From Arthrobacter sp. Leaf337 (GTDB taxonomy: Bacteria > Actinomycetota > Actinomycetes > Actinomycetales > Micrococcaceae), in assembly GCF_001423745.1 (NCBI RefSeq), contig NZ_LMPC01000001.1, positions 497,923-561,922 of the forward strand: a DNA stretch of 64,000 nt, written 5' to 3'. Each line of letters starts with the position of its first letter. Positions within the stretch are counted from its first letter, which is position 1. Positions 1 through 8,341 of this stretch are shown piece after piece. Under the pieces are notes generated by a model that was not told the origin of the DNA, did no database searches, and worked only from the letters and a program-made list of their open reading frames with translations. A program made the translations under genes and the position numbers.

Positions 1-54
1 GCTGTCCTCTCGAGGGGTGGTTCGTGGGCGCGTGTTGCCGGACCGGCAATAAGA

Positions 55-94
55 AAGCTCCCTGATCCGGCGCTGGCGCCGGATCAGGGAGCTT
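55..94 (-). terminator. Perfect hairpin, probable original terminator of tRNA-Ala
   Basis: An 18-bp perfect inverted repeat (55-72 with 77-94) has a 4-base loop. Read on the minus strand it is followed by the T-rich tail TTTCTTATT. It sits about 5 bp left of the 100-107 core, where the terminator of the minus-strand tRNA-Ala would have been before the element inserted. Positions 1-54 hold no recognisable gene. Confidence 0.7.
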
Positions 95-99
95 ATTCT

Positions 100-107
100 G
101 TGGAGCT
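100..107. other. Left attachment core (attL)
   Basis: GTGGAGCT here matches 26489-26496 in the tRNA 3' end. Both copies are read in the same codon phase (Val-Glu-Leu) by the flanking open frames. The short core fits a serine recombinase, whose crossover sites share only a few bases. Left of the core the sequence matches what an uninterrupted tRNA 3' end plus terminator would look like. Confidence 0.6.
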
Positions 108-594
108 TCTGCGTGGGTACTCCAACAGGGGTCGCCACTATGATGCCCGTTTCGACAAGATTCTAGCCGAAAAAGCCAGGGCCACCTCTACCGAAGTATG
201 GCCACATGCTCCGCGAAAGTCTTCTGTCAAACTGGTCCATCGACTCACTTCCGGAGAGCTGAGCGAACTGACCGACCGTTACCTTCAAGGTTGGTCATCG
301 CGCCGGCTGGCAGACGCCTACTCCATCTCCAAGACCAGCGTTGTCCAACTCCTGCGCGAAGGCGGTGTCCCGATTCGTAACCAAGGACTCACCGCCCACC
401 AGGCGGGAGAAGCAGCCGAACTTTACCAAGCAGGACACTCTCTGGCTGCTGTCGGCCACGCCTATGACGTCTCCGCCGATACAATCCGCAAACTCCTCAT
501 CCTTCAGGACATCTCCCTACGCCGCCCGTGGGACCATCCGGTCGCTCCGTTTCAAGGCGATCAAGACGGATCAAGGCCCGCACCAGCTTCCTAG
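100..594 (+). pseudogene. Detached C-terminal helix-turn-helix region of the element's serine recombinase
   Basis: The open frame of 164 residues begins with GTG inside the attachment core and has no upstream ribosome binding site; a terminator hairpin lies just before it. About residues 50-92 and 97-140 are two successive helix-turn-helix repeats of the kind found in resolvase and recombinase C-termini (for example residues around WSSRRLADAYSISKTSVVQL). In the excised circle, the recombinase frame (24797 onward) would join this frame without a shift through Val-Glu-Leu, giving one 728-residue protein. In the integrated state it is probably silent or made at a low level. The alternative is an independent HTH regulator that starts at this GTG, but the lack of a start signal and the frame match favour a split gene. 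Confidence 0.65.
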
Positions 595-597
595 TTG

Positions 598-1707
598 TTA
601 GTTCTGCTCGCTGACTAGCGCGATGTCTGCAGAAGTAGGGGGCGTCCATCTCTCGATGCCGCTGGACCCTGGCGAATCAAGAACAATTGCCACACTGTGC
701 CTCGCCCGAGTGACAGCAACGTAGAACTTAGCTTGTGTATCGGCTGCCATCTCTTTTCGCGTCCTTACGAAGTCACCAATGCCTGCAGTCGGGAAAATGA
801 GGACGCGATTAAAGGTTAACCCTTTTACTTCTCCAAAATTCTTGGCCGGTAGGCCACCCGTTGGCGTTTTTGCCCAGTATCGCAGAGCTCTGACAGGGTG
901 GATGGCCACGTAGGCCTCAACATCGTCGGGGTGCACTATGAAGATCCCATCATGAGCGGTCGTCTTGGTTTGACGTGATTCGGTTGCGCTGAATCCACGT
1001 CCTTCGTAAATAAAATCTCCGTAATCACAGATCATTTGGTTGCAGCGATAGCTGTGAGCGAGGGGCTCGACCTTTGCAAGCCTCTTGGTTGCCAGCTGAG
1101 CAAACCAGTCGCCCACCTTCGATTTGGTCAGCTTCTTATTGGTCCGAGCGTTTGTGGTCGAAAACGTACCCTGGCGAGGATCGCCGACCATCGTCACATC
1201 AGCTCTGCTCGTAAGAAGCCGCTCAATGAATTCGAAGTCGCGAGCTGACATGTCTTGGACTTCATCAATGAAGATGTGGTCAAAGATCGACCCGATTCGT
1301 TCGAAGACCTCACCGTTTGATGCGTCATCAAGCAGAAGCGCAAGCTCTGAAGCAAAGTCCCTGTAAACGGCGCCTTTTGGGTCAACATAGTACTGATAGA
1401 TGTTGCTCTTCTTTGGATATCCTGGCCGTTTATCGAAGTGAAGACCTTGAAGATAGTTAGCTTTGAAGGTTGGATACTGGAACGGCTTTACTCCATGCTT
1501 GAGAAGAAAGCTGAACCATCCAAGCAGGATAATATTGGGCGGAATCGTGCCAGTCTCTTTGATAATTCGTTGTCGGATCTCACCGAGATTATCAATAGTG
1601 TAGGTGGTTATTAGTACGCGACTGGTGATGGGCTGAGCGAGTGCGGCCTTGATGATTTCTGCTGTCTTGCCCGATCCGGCGGCTGCGACGATAACCCTAC
1701 CTGACAT
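598..1707 (-). CDS. gajB: UvrD-like helicase, GajB-like (Gabija system)
   Basis: This 369-residue superfamily 1 helicase would pair with the upstream OLD-family nuclease in a Gabija-type anti-phage complex. The motifs are all visible in order: Walker A AAAGSGKT at about residue 9, Walker B FIDEVQD near 160, GDPRQ near 185, SYRCN near 228, a motif V region around VKGLTFNRVLI, and motif VI YVAVTRAR near 330. The chosen ATG at 1707 overlaps the stop of the nuclease gene; longer starts would add residues with no helicase character. The protein begins almost directly at Walker A, lacks a Q-motif region, and is shorter than the roughly 500 residues of the best studied GajB. In Gabija, GajB is thought to sense DNA ends or free nucleotides and activate GajA. 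The assignment rests on gene pair and motifs. Confidence 0.7.
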   Translation of the reverse strand: MSGRVIVAAAGSGKTAEIIKAALAQPITSRVLITTYTIDNLGEIRQRIIKETGTIPPNIILLGWFSFLLKHGVKPFQYPTFKANYLQGLHFDKRPGYPKKSNIYQYYVDPKGAVYRDFASELALLLDDASNGEVFERIGSIFDHIFIDEVQDMSARDFEFIERLLTSRADVTMVGDPRQGTFSTTNARTNKKLTKSKVGDWFAQLATKRLAKVEPLAHSYRCNQMICDYGDFIYEGRGFSATESRQTKTTAHDGIFIVHPDDVEAYVAIHPVRALRYWAKTPTGGLPAKNFGEVKGLTFNRVLIFPTAGIGDFVRTRKEMAADTQAKFYVAVTRARHSVAIVLDSPGSSGIERWTPPTSADIALVSEQN

Positions 1708-3304
1708 GGTCAATGGCGTCGTTGATGAAGCTTGGGAACACAATCTTTTCAGGTGTCAGAAGCAGTGCCAGGGCTGAGTCCGTCTTCGCTTTAGTCATAT
1801 GTTCTACCATGGCATTGTCATCGGTAAATGCGGTTTCGAAGATGCTGTTCAGTGTGGTCAACCCGGCCGAGGCAAAGAGCTGTGGCTCCAGTGTTCGTCC
1901 GCCTTCAACCTCACCAACAAAGCCTCGAATGTTGCCGTCCGTCTTTTCGAAGTCCTCGAAGCGTTTCCGTGCCGTATCTTGATCTGTATCAGAGTCGAGA
2001 TCGGTGATGACGGCAATCCTCCGGCCAAGCTTTTCGCCGAGCTCCAAGAAGCGCTTGAATGTAAGCTGCACGCTGATGATGTCGATACCGTCGTCGATGG
2101 GCGCGTGGCCGAAGCGCTGTTCATACGCTTTCTGGACTATCAATTCATCCGAAGGGCCTTCTACGAGTATGGTCGCGCGGGCAAGGAGGAGCCTGAGCGT
2201 GTCATAGCCGGCGAGCTTCAAGAAATGGTCGCGAGTATCGTCAGACAGATCGTTGAAGCGAGTATGTGATCCGTCGGCAAGAAGGGTCAGTTTATCGAGT
2301 CCGAGCTTGTTGAGGACGAGTGAGCTGTGAGTAGTCAGGATCAACTGCTGGTTCTTCCCACGATCCTGAATGCGATTGAGCAGCTCATTCAAGTTTCCGA
2401 AGGAGAGATGGTTTTCTGGTTCCTCAACCAGAACGACATGTTTGTCCCTGGCATGCTTATCCAAAGCAAGCAGCATCTTGAACGCTGACTGTTCACCCTG
2501 ACCCGCTGCATGAAATGGGATCTCATCGAAGTGGGGAATGACATCCGTCTCCCAGGATGCGCGGGCGGAGGTGTCCAGCCCGAGCGTGACTGTCCTCTTT
2601 CTTAGCGTGTTGTCCGACTCCGATAGCACGCCATTCGCCGCCGTCACGGCATCGGATTTCGAAAGGTTCTCGCGGTAGGTGCGATAGGACAGCGCCAGAC
2701 CCGCTCGTTCTTTGTCGGAGAGGTTCGCCGAGATAATGTGACGCAGATAGTAATCCACGCCGGAGTATAGCCGGACGCCGCTAGTATCGATCATGGCTGT
2801 CTTGACCGGCTGGTTCCGAAGCGGCGCACGTTCGCCTGCGAAGTCACGGCGCTCGACCTTGTAGTACTCAACAGGCAGGGAGACCAGGTCCGGTTCCGCA
2901 ACCAGGGTTGCATGAAGCTCCAGCGCGTAGTCGGGATCGAATGTTATGAGTAGCTGAAAGCCTGGCCGTTTTACGCCAAGCAAGTTGTTCCTGCCGACCA
3001 GAGCTACTAATTCTGGGCTCTCATGAAAATAGGCTTCGATTACGATCTCAGGAAGTGGCGCCGTTGGGTCATTCGCGGATGCTTTGAGGTAGTCCTGAAC
3101 ACACTGCTTAGAGAACCAGTATGGAGCGATTTCTTGCTCGATAGCCCGGCCACCGACCCTGCCCGTAAGCACCATTTCGATCGCCTGCAGGATCGTCGAT
3201 TTCCCGGTGTCGTTGTCACCAACGAGGATGTTGACATCGTTATTGAGCGGAAGCTCTAGCTTGTCCCATTTCTTGAAGTTGCGGATAAGTAGTTTGCTAA
3301 TCAT
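1697..3304 (-). CDS. gajA: OLD-family ATP-dependent nuclease with TOPRIM domain, GajA-like
   Basis: The protein has 535 residues. An N-terminal ABC-type ATPase shows Walker A GDNDTGKST (about residues 29-37), an ABC signature around GQGEQS (near 270), Walker B VVLVEEPENH (near 292) and an H-loop TTHSS (near 325). A C-terminal TOPRIM domain follows, with ILVEGPSDE (near 378) and DLDSD (near 435). This is the architecture of GajA, a DNA-nicking enzyme whose activity is held off by nucleotides until phage infection. Overlap with the downstream helicase gene by 11 bp supports a two-gene Gabija unit. A strong AAGGGGG ribosome site precedes the ATG. PARIS also uses an AAA15 ATPase and a TOPRIM protein, but as separate genes and without a helicase. 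An OLD-type nuclease of another function cannot be ruled out by motifs alone. Confidence 0.75.
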   Translation of the reverse strand: MISKLLIRNFKKWDKLELPLNNDVNILVGDNDTGKSTILQAIEMVLTGRVGGRAIEQEIAPYWFSKQCVQDYLKASANDPTAPLPEIVIEAYFHESPELVALVGRNNLLGVKRPGFQLLITFDPDYALELHATLVAEPDLVSLPVEYYKVERRDFAGERAPLRNQPVKTAMIDTSGVRLYSGVDYYLRHIISANLSDKERAGLALSYRTYRENLSKSDAVTAANGVLSESDNTLRKRTVTLGLDTSARASWETDVIPHFDEIPFHAAGQGEQSAFKMLLALDKHARDKHVVLVEEPENHLSFGNLNELLNRIQDRGKNQQLILTTHSSLVLNKLGLDKLTLLADGSHTRFNDLSDDTRDHFLKLAGYDTLRLLLARATILVEGPSDELIVQKAYEQRFGHAPIDDGIDIISVQLTFKRFLELGEKLGRRIAVITDLDSDTDQDTARKRFEDFEKTDGNIRGFVGEVEGGRTLEPQLFASAGLTTLNSIFETAFTDDNAMVEHMTKAKTDSALALLLTPEKIVFPSFINDAIDHVR

Positions 3305-3315
3305 AATTCCCCCTT

Positions 3316-3343
3316 ATTGTGACAGCAGCTGCGAATCGGTCAA
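3316..3343 (-). promoter_or_regulatory. Candidate promoter of the Gabija-like pair
   Basis: On the minus strand TTGACC (3338-3343) is followed after 16 bp by CACAAT (3316-3321), 11 bases before the gajA start. The position would give a very short leader. The 249-bp gap between qatD and gajA holds no convincing gene. An inverted repeat CAAGAC/GTCTTG lies at 3356-3381 without a T run. The gap suggests gajAB may be transcribed separately from the hsd-qat run. Confidence 0.3.
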
Positions 3344-3553
3344 GGGGATAATGAACAAGACATGGCAGCTACGACGTCTTGCCCCCGATCTTTTCATCGT
3401 AGAATTCCCTAACCTCAGCCATGGTACGGTCAGCAAGTTGACTACCAACGCACGCCACGCCTAGACCACAATCATGTTGGGTCAACGCCGCTTAGAGTCG
3501 ATGGTGCCCGGGACTGATACGTTTGTTTCGGCATTCCCCGGCCACGGCGTGGC

Positions 3554-4327
3554 TTACAGTTTGGCGACGGCAAGCATGCGCTGCACCGGATTCGGCAGCA
3601 TTGATAGAACTCCGACCTCATCGACAAGATGGGCGAAGTTGGCCCAGGCTTGTTGGCGTATTTTTTCGGCAGTAGTTCCATAGACCCTTGCGAGCGCTGT
3701 TTCGACATCGGCAATAGCGCCCGGCTGCCTGGGAGACGAAGAACTGCGGTCTCCGGATGGATGATCAGTCTCAACTAGGAGTCGATCAAGCGGGATCATT
3801 GCTAGATCGTCAGCATGTTGCATGTTGGCGGCGTTGACAGAGAATCGGCAACCAAGATCGAGGGCTCGTTTTGTCTGGGCCCCTGTGCCTCGCCACCAGT
3901 GGAGTACTGCACCCTTAACTCTTATGTCTTCTAAGGCTTCAAGCGTTCGTCCCGTAGCGCCTGAGCTATGAACGGACAGAATTCTTGGGGTTTCCTGTAG
4001 ATGTGTGAGGATCGACCGGAAGACCCTGTCTTGGTCTGCCATCGGTACTCTGGATCGACCATCAAGTCCAACCTCACTGACATACGCACTCGAGGAAATG
4101 AGTTCTGCGAACTTGGACGGATCGTAGGCGCTTTGTGCTTCGGCGATGCCAGGGTGACAGCCCACCCCCCAGATGGTGACCTGATCGTTCCGGTCTTTGA
4201 CACTCTTGTATTCGTCGAGTGTTCTGGTGGCCGCAAAAACGACAGCGCCTAGTCGCTCAAGGTCGGCGGCGCTGGTCATTGAGCTGACATGCGCGTGAAG
4301 ATCAAGCGGCGGAAGTGATCTGGTCAT
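3554..4327 (-). CDS. qatD: TatD-like metal-dependent DNase, QatD
   Basis: This 257-residue TIM-barrel hydrolase is of the TatD family. Metal ligands are visible: the HAH pair (DLHAH, residues 9-13), the Glu in SEVGLDG near 85, the His in SVHSSGATG near 118, and the Asp in VETDHP near 190. In the Qat anti-phage system (QatABCD) it is the presumed nuclease effector. The start overlaps the end of qatC by 4 bp, which argues for translational coupling and against a free-standing housekeeping TatD. The length is typical of the family. Confidence 0.85.
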   Translation of the reverse strand: MTRSLPPLDLHAHVSSMTSAADLERLGAVVFAATRTLDEYKSVKDRNDQVTIWGVGCHPGIAEAQSAYDPSKFAELISSSAYVSEVGLDGRSRVPMADQDRVFRSILTHLQETPRILSVHSSGATGRTLEALEDIRVKGAVLHWWRGTGAQTKRALDLGCRFSVNAANMQHADDLAMIPLDRLLVETDHPSGDRSSSSPRQPGAIADVETALARVYGTTAEKIRQQAWANFAHLVDEVGVLSMLPNPVQRMLAVAKL

Positions 4328-5463
4328 CCGAGGATACTCCTGAGCTCTTCGATGCCTCGCTGGCAGAGTGTAAGTGCATCCTTTGCGGCATAATCTTGGG
4401 GCAATGACATAGTCATCACGTCACGTGGACGGATGCCGCGACGGGCAAAGTCGCGCATGGGTTCCACGATGGACTTCTGTTTGACGAATGCGCTGAACTG
4501 GCCGCTAGTGTCATCGACGAGGTAGGTCGTCTTGTCCGGCACTCCTGAGGCAGCAAACGATGACTTTCTTACAAGGCAGCCAAAGCACACCCCACAAGAG
4601 GAGCCTGCTGGCGCACCGCTATAGCGCCCATCCGTGTGTGAGCAAGAGTTGGTTGCAGAGAGATACGCCGATGCCGCGTCGGTACCAATCGCATCCGCGA
4701 CCCGATCAAACATCTCCCCTTTGGTGAGGCCCTCGAAGGGATTTTCAATCTCTCCGTGGCCTCCGACGCTTCGCATCAATTCGCCCAATTCACGAAGGAA
4801 CCGGGGGTGGGTTGTGTGCGTGGAGAGGCTCCCGCGACGATCAGCGCCAAGAGGAGGGTTAAGAGATGCAAAGCCGTTCTCGGGGATCCATAGCTTTGAG
4901 CTGGCTCGCTCAGCGACGGCCAGCCCGAGGGCGAGGAATAACAATGAACGCGATCGGCTAGAAGGCTCATCTCGGAATGTCGTGCCGTCGAGCCGCTTTG
5001 AGCCACGGTGGAGTCTGAATTGGTGGTGAACTTGCCGCACTCCCGGCGCAAGTCCTCCGATGGAGGACACGATGTTCTGTTGAATAGGCGAGAGTGCTGT
5101 CGAGCTGAACTGCGAGACCAGGGCATGGGATTTGCCTTCACCCAGCTCTATCGCTGACAGCAGTGCGCCGACAGCCGAGTCGGCGCCACCACTCAGGAGT
5201 ACCGTACGGTCGAAATGTTGCTCGTCGAGGGGCAGTACAGCCTCCTCAGGAGGTGTGGCTTGCGCAAACTGAAAAACCCAGCGGTCGCCAGACAGGAATC
5301 CAACAAGCTGACTGAGCTGCTGGGTATGCAAGGTCCATGCGGTGGGATCATTAACCTCGACTGTGATATCGAAATCGCGGGTGTTCCAGCTCGATCCTGC
5401 ACCCTCGCGGAGCACAGATCTGTCGGCGCCGAAAACAGCTAGTGCAATCCGCACCAGATCCAC
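4324..5463 (-). CDS. qatC: QueC-like PP-loop ATPase, QatC (5' end frameshifted)
   Basis: The protein is related to 7-cyano-7-deazaguanine synthase and belongs to the Qat defence system. The PP-loop LLSGGADS is at about residues 89-96, and a four-Cys zinc site is near 280-300 (NSC and CGVCFGC). The annotated frame from GTG 5463 gives 379 residues, but the same frame continues upstream with protein-like sequence (FVGSVDPHLGGLGAVNPLN precedes the GTG) up to the qatB stop. A natural start would be the ATG at 5624-5626, overlapping the qatB stop as ATGA, but it is one base out of frame. Removing one C from the CCC at 5620-5622 (minus strand) would give MTGYYLTISDA and a protein of about 433 residues. 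The gene may therefore be disabled, read by frameshifting, started at the GTG, or misassembled. Confidence 0.8.
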   Translation of the reverse strand: MDLVRIALAVFGADRSVLREGAGSSWNTRDFDITVEVNDPTAWTLHTQQLSQLVGFLSGDRWVFQFAQATPPEEAVLPLDEQHFDRTVLLSGGADSAVGALLSAIELGEGKSHALVSQFSSTALSPIQQNIVSSIGGLAPGVRQVHHQFRLHRGSKRLDGTTFRDEPSSRSRSLLFLALGLAVAERASSKLWIPENGFASLNPPLGADRRGSLSTHTTHPRFLRELGELMRSVGGHGEIENPFEGLTKGEMFDRVADAIGTDAASAYLSATNSCSHTDGRYSGAPAGSSCGVCFGCLVRKSSFAASGVPDKTTYLVDDTSGQFSAFVKQKSIVEPMRDFARRGIRPRDVMTMSLPQDYAAKDALTLCQRGIEELRSILG

Positions 5464-5622
5464 ATTCAGCGGATTAACAGCTCCGAGTCCGCCCAGATGA
5501 GGGTCGACTGATCCAACAAATGTTGATCGTCCATCTCGTGTCCACAGGAACGTTTCGTCATAGCCGCCGTTTTGTCGAGCTGCCTCAGCGTTAGCGTCAG
5601 AGATGGTCAGGTAGTATCCGGG

Positions 5623-6468
5623 TCATGCCTGCACTCCGAAGATCTTTCCGATATCCCGGATTCCAGTCTCGATGGCCTGCGCCATCTCTTGTTCGGTTGC
5701 GCCAGTGGGATTTAGAGATGCCTGCGCCGCATACTCGGCGGCCACATCTCGGATCTGTCGTTCGACGCCGTGGCGTTTCTCGTAGCTGACGTCCTTTGCA
5801 TAGATGGTGGACGAAACCTCCGTCAGTGCAGTCTCAGCGATGGTCGTCTCGATTGACTTCCGTACGACTTCTTCTGGCGTCGGCGGTTGATCAATGGGGT
5901 GCTCAAGAATCCAGGCGACGACATCGGCGACGATGTCACGCTCCTCGGCGTCTGCAATGGTGCTATCTGCCGGGGCCCCGAATGCGGCCTCGACGATCTT
6001 GATGCCGATTGCTACGGGATCACCAAGCGCCCTTAAGTCGTCATAGTTGAGCCCAGCCTGCTGCAGAACTTCGCGATTAGCAGATGAGTACGCCAAAGCG
6101 AGGCGACCAGCTCGGCCGGCCGCTCGCGACACTCGCCCGACAGAGCGCGTGGCGCCACCCGAGGATCGGCCTCCACCGCCACCGCGACTGCCGCCACCGC
6201 CGGAACCGGGGCCGTCGCCTCCTCCGCTACTGCCTCCACGCGGACGAAGGAGTACGCGCAGGGCTGGCCCAAGGTCTATTCCGGGGCCCTGCGCGGGAAG
6301 TGTGGATGGCAATGACTCGCCAGGGTTGCCGGATTCATTAGAACCCCCCGCGTCCTCACCATCTGATGATCCAGGCAATCCAGGCCCGTCAAGCCAGTCG
6401 GCGATGTTATCGCGCAGATCACTAGCGTCCTTGCCGCCGCTTCCCCCAAATGAGCCGCTAGTTCCCAT
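5623..6468 (-). CDS. qatB: QatB, Qat anti-phage system component of unknown function
   Basis: The 281-residue protein starts MGTSGSFGG, the N-terminal signature seen in QatB proteins. Residues about 55-115 are low-complexity Gly/Ser/Arg-rich sequence; the C-terminal half is predicted mainly helical, with no catalytic motif I recognise. A longer open frame to 6741 exists, but its extra 91 residues lie inside qatA in another frame and look non-native. The ATG at 6468 overlaps the qatA stop by 11 bp. In the studied Qat operon all four genes are needed for defence; what QatB does is not known. Confidence 0.8.
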   Translation of the reverse strand: MGTSGSFGGSGGKDASDLRDNIADWLDGPGLPGSSDGEDAGGSNESGNPGESLPSTLPAQGPGIDLGPALRVLLRPRGGSSGGGDGPGSGGGGSRGGGGGRSSGGATRSVGRVSRAAGRAGRLALAYSSANREVLQQAGLNYDDLRALGDPVAIGIKIVEAAFGAPADSTIADAEERDIVADVVAWILEHPIDQPPTPEEVVRKSIETTIAETALTEVSSTIYAKDVSYEKRHGVERQIRDVAAEYAAQASLNPTGATEQEMAQAIETGIRDIGKIFGVQA

Positions 6469-8341
6469 TGATTTTGCTCCAGCTTCCCTCAACAACTCTG
6501 ATTGCTGCGTGTAGCTGCGCGTCGTCTGTTGATGCCTTCCAGATGTCGAGTACAGGTTGGAATGATGTCGCATCGAGCGGCCGTAGCTTGACGATGGTGG
6601 CGGGTTCGACGTCGGCAGCAGGCAGTCCCTTGAGCGCTGTAATGACGTTTGGCAGGGTGACAGGTTGTTCCTGTGCCATACGAAGGAGACTTTCCACCGT
6701 GAACTTCTGGATGCTTGGCTGATCACGGGTGCGGCGTCCAAGGTGCCTCACCAATGCATGGGCGTCGGGTTCGGGCAAAGCCCTGAGCGTTGCGTCAGTG
6801 ACGCCCGCACGATCAAGTTTGAGACTTGAGGTCAGCGCGGCGGCCAGGTCGCGAAGCCGTTCCGGCAAGCCAGTATCGATGACTTCGATCTTCGCAAACG
6901 ATGCCGCCAGATAGAGGTAACCAGATATTGCTGTGGCATCCAGGGTTGGGGGAAGTTTCGCCCAACGTCGGAGCGTGTCCGAGAAGGTATCGTCTCGCGA
7001 TGTGACAGGAGTCTTTTCGTCGGACTTCGTGGTTGACGCGCGCCTGCCTTTAGCGGGAGTTTCTTCGCCAGTCGCGGTGGTCTCGGTATCGTTCGCGGGA
7101 GCCGTGCCATTGGCGGCGAGTTCAAGGGCTTCAAGCTTGTCGCGCAACTGATTAGATGCCAGCCAATCAAGGACAGTATGAAAGTCATCGGTCAGGATTC
7201 GCTCGAGCACCATCAGCTTGGCCACCTCGTCAGCCTTCAGGGTGAACCCTCGGCGGCTCGAAATAGCTCGACGGACATTCAGGTCATTCAGGAAGCGCTT
7301 GATGCGGCGCGGGTTCCCATGGAACTTCTCGTAAAGAATTGGCGTCAGACGAGCAGCCGTAATCAGATGTTCGGCGAGCGCGCCGCCTTCCTGCACTTCA
7401 ATGCCATCAAGACTGCCACCGTCAATTCGGAGGTCGTCACATTTGGCAACGAGTTCCTCGTACGTAGCACCATCAATCTCGCCGTCACTCTTCGCCAGTA
7501 GGAGAAAGAGGTATGCCTCGGTGTCAAAACGACTTAGGGCGGGCAGGGGAATAGTAGTCTGGACAATTTTGTGTAGATAAAGCTTCGCTGGATCTTCGTC
7601 TTCTGGACCACCAGGGCGGGTGCCAAACTTCTGCTGAATAGCTTCGGCAACACGGTCCTCGTCTGCCGCAATAACGAATGACATGCCCTTGGCAGATAGG
7701 AAGAGTCGGATGGCCTCAAGTGTTTCGACGACTGTGTCAGGTAAGCACCGATCAAGGTCGTCAACAAGCACGACCACCCGAGACAGGTGTTGAAGGGCAG
7801 GATCGGCGAGGAGCTCTTCGAAATCCTTCCGGAATGCCGCCATCCCCTTTTCAGTTTCGAGGCTCTCCGGGTCATCGCTGACAAGATCGAAGACATCATC
7901 GACGTTGGGGAGCTGCATCGTGATGGCAGTGCGGGTGGCCATCTTGACCGCTTTCGACCAATTGACCTTCTTTACGAGTTTCTTGAAGGCCTCGAGACCC
8001 GCCTTGCCAATCGGGTCCTCGGTGTCGAACTCACCATTTAGTGCGGCAAGAACCTCGGCTATGAGACTCTCTTTGGGGCCAACTGCAGGATCGTAACCCC
8101 AGGGCTGCGTTGGAATTACCAACACCTTGCCGTCCGCGGTCAAGGATCGATCTTCGATTTCGGACTTAACTAGTTCCAGGACGCTGGTCTTGCCGCTGCC
8201 CCATGCACCCGAGAGGCCGACAGCGACAGGATCGAGTGCGTCGTCGAACAAAGCATCGGCAACAGTCTCGGCGACTGCACGGAATGCCAGCAGATCCTGG
8301 ATGGCTGGCTCATCTGACAAAAGTGGGAATGGGTTTGCCAT
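6458..8341 (-). CDS. qatA: KAP-family P-loop ATPase, QatA
   Basis: A 627-residue ATPase with Walker A GAWGSGKTS (about residues 45-53) and Walker B VVVLVDDLDRC (about 190-200), the pattern of KAP NTPases. KAP ATPases are large STAND-like signalling NTPases, often membrane linked; no clear transmembrane segment is visible here. The region around residues 405-440 is Thr/Ala-rich and probably a linker. The first gene of the Qat set, it starts in a TAATG overlap with the hsdR stop, so translation of Qat is physically coupled to the restriction operon. That coupling is the unusual feature of this copy. Confidence 0.85.
   Translation of the reverse strand: MANPFPLLSDEPAIQDLLAFRAVAETVADALFDDALDPVAVGLSGAWGSGKTSVLELVKSEIEDRSLTADGKVLVIPTQPWGYDPAVGPKESLIAEVLAALNGEFDTEDPIGKAGLEAFKKLVKKVNWSKAVKMATRTAITMQLPNVDDVFDLVSDDPESLETEKGMAAFRKDFEELLADPALQHLSRVVVLVDDLDRCLPDTVVETLEAIRLFLSAKGMSFVIAADEDRVAEAIQQKFGTRPGGPEDEDPAKLYLHKIVQTTIPLPALSRFDTEAYLFLLLAKSDGEIDGATYEELVAKCDDLRIDGGSLDGIEVQEGGALAEHLITAARLTPILYEKFHGNPRRIKRFLNDLNVRRAISSRRGFTLKADEVAKLMVLERILTDDFHTVLDWLASNQLRDKLEALELAANGTAPANDTETTATGEETPAKGRRASTTKSDEKTPVTSRDDTFSDTLRRWAKLPPTLDATAISGYLYLAASFAKIEVIDTGLPERLRDLAAALTSSLKLDRAGVTDATLRALPEPDAHALVRHLGRRTRDQPSIQKFTVESLLRMAQEQPVTLPNVITALKGLPAADVEPATIVKLRPLDATSFQPVLDIWKASTDDAQLHAAIRVVEGSWSKINGN

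Noticed and set aside
1697..3304. PARIS (AriA-AriB) interpretation of the OLD-like gene
   Set aside because: ATPase and TOPRIM are in one protein and the partner is a UvrD-like helicase, which fits Gabija.
3472..3774. Minus-strand frame between qatD and gajA
   Set aside because: It overlaps qatD in another frame, has no ribosome site and shows no family pattern.
6047..6514. Pro-rich plus-strand frame opposite qatB
   Set aside because: It is the complement of the Gly-rich codons of qatB and has no start signal or domain.
5623..6741. Longer version of qatB starting at 6741
   Set aside because: The additional 91 residues lie within qatA in another frame and are Ser/Arg-rich noise; MGTSGSFGG at 6468 is the family start.
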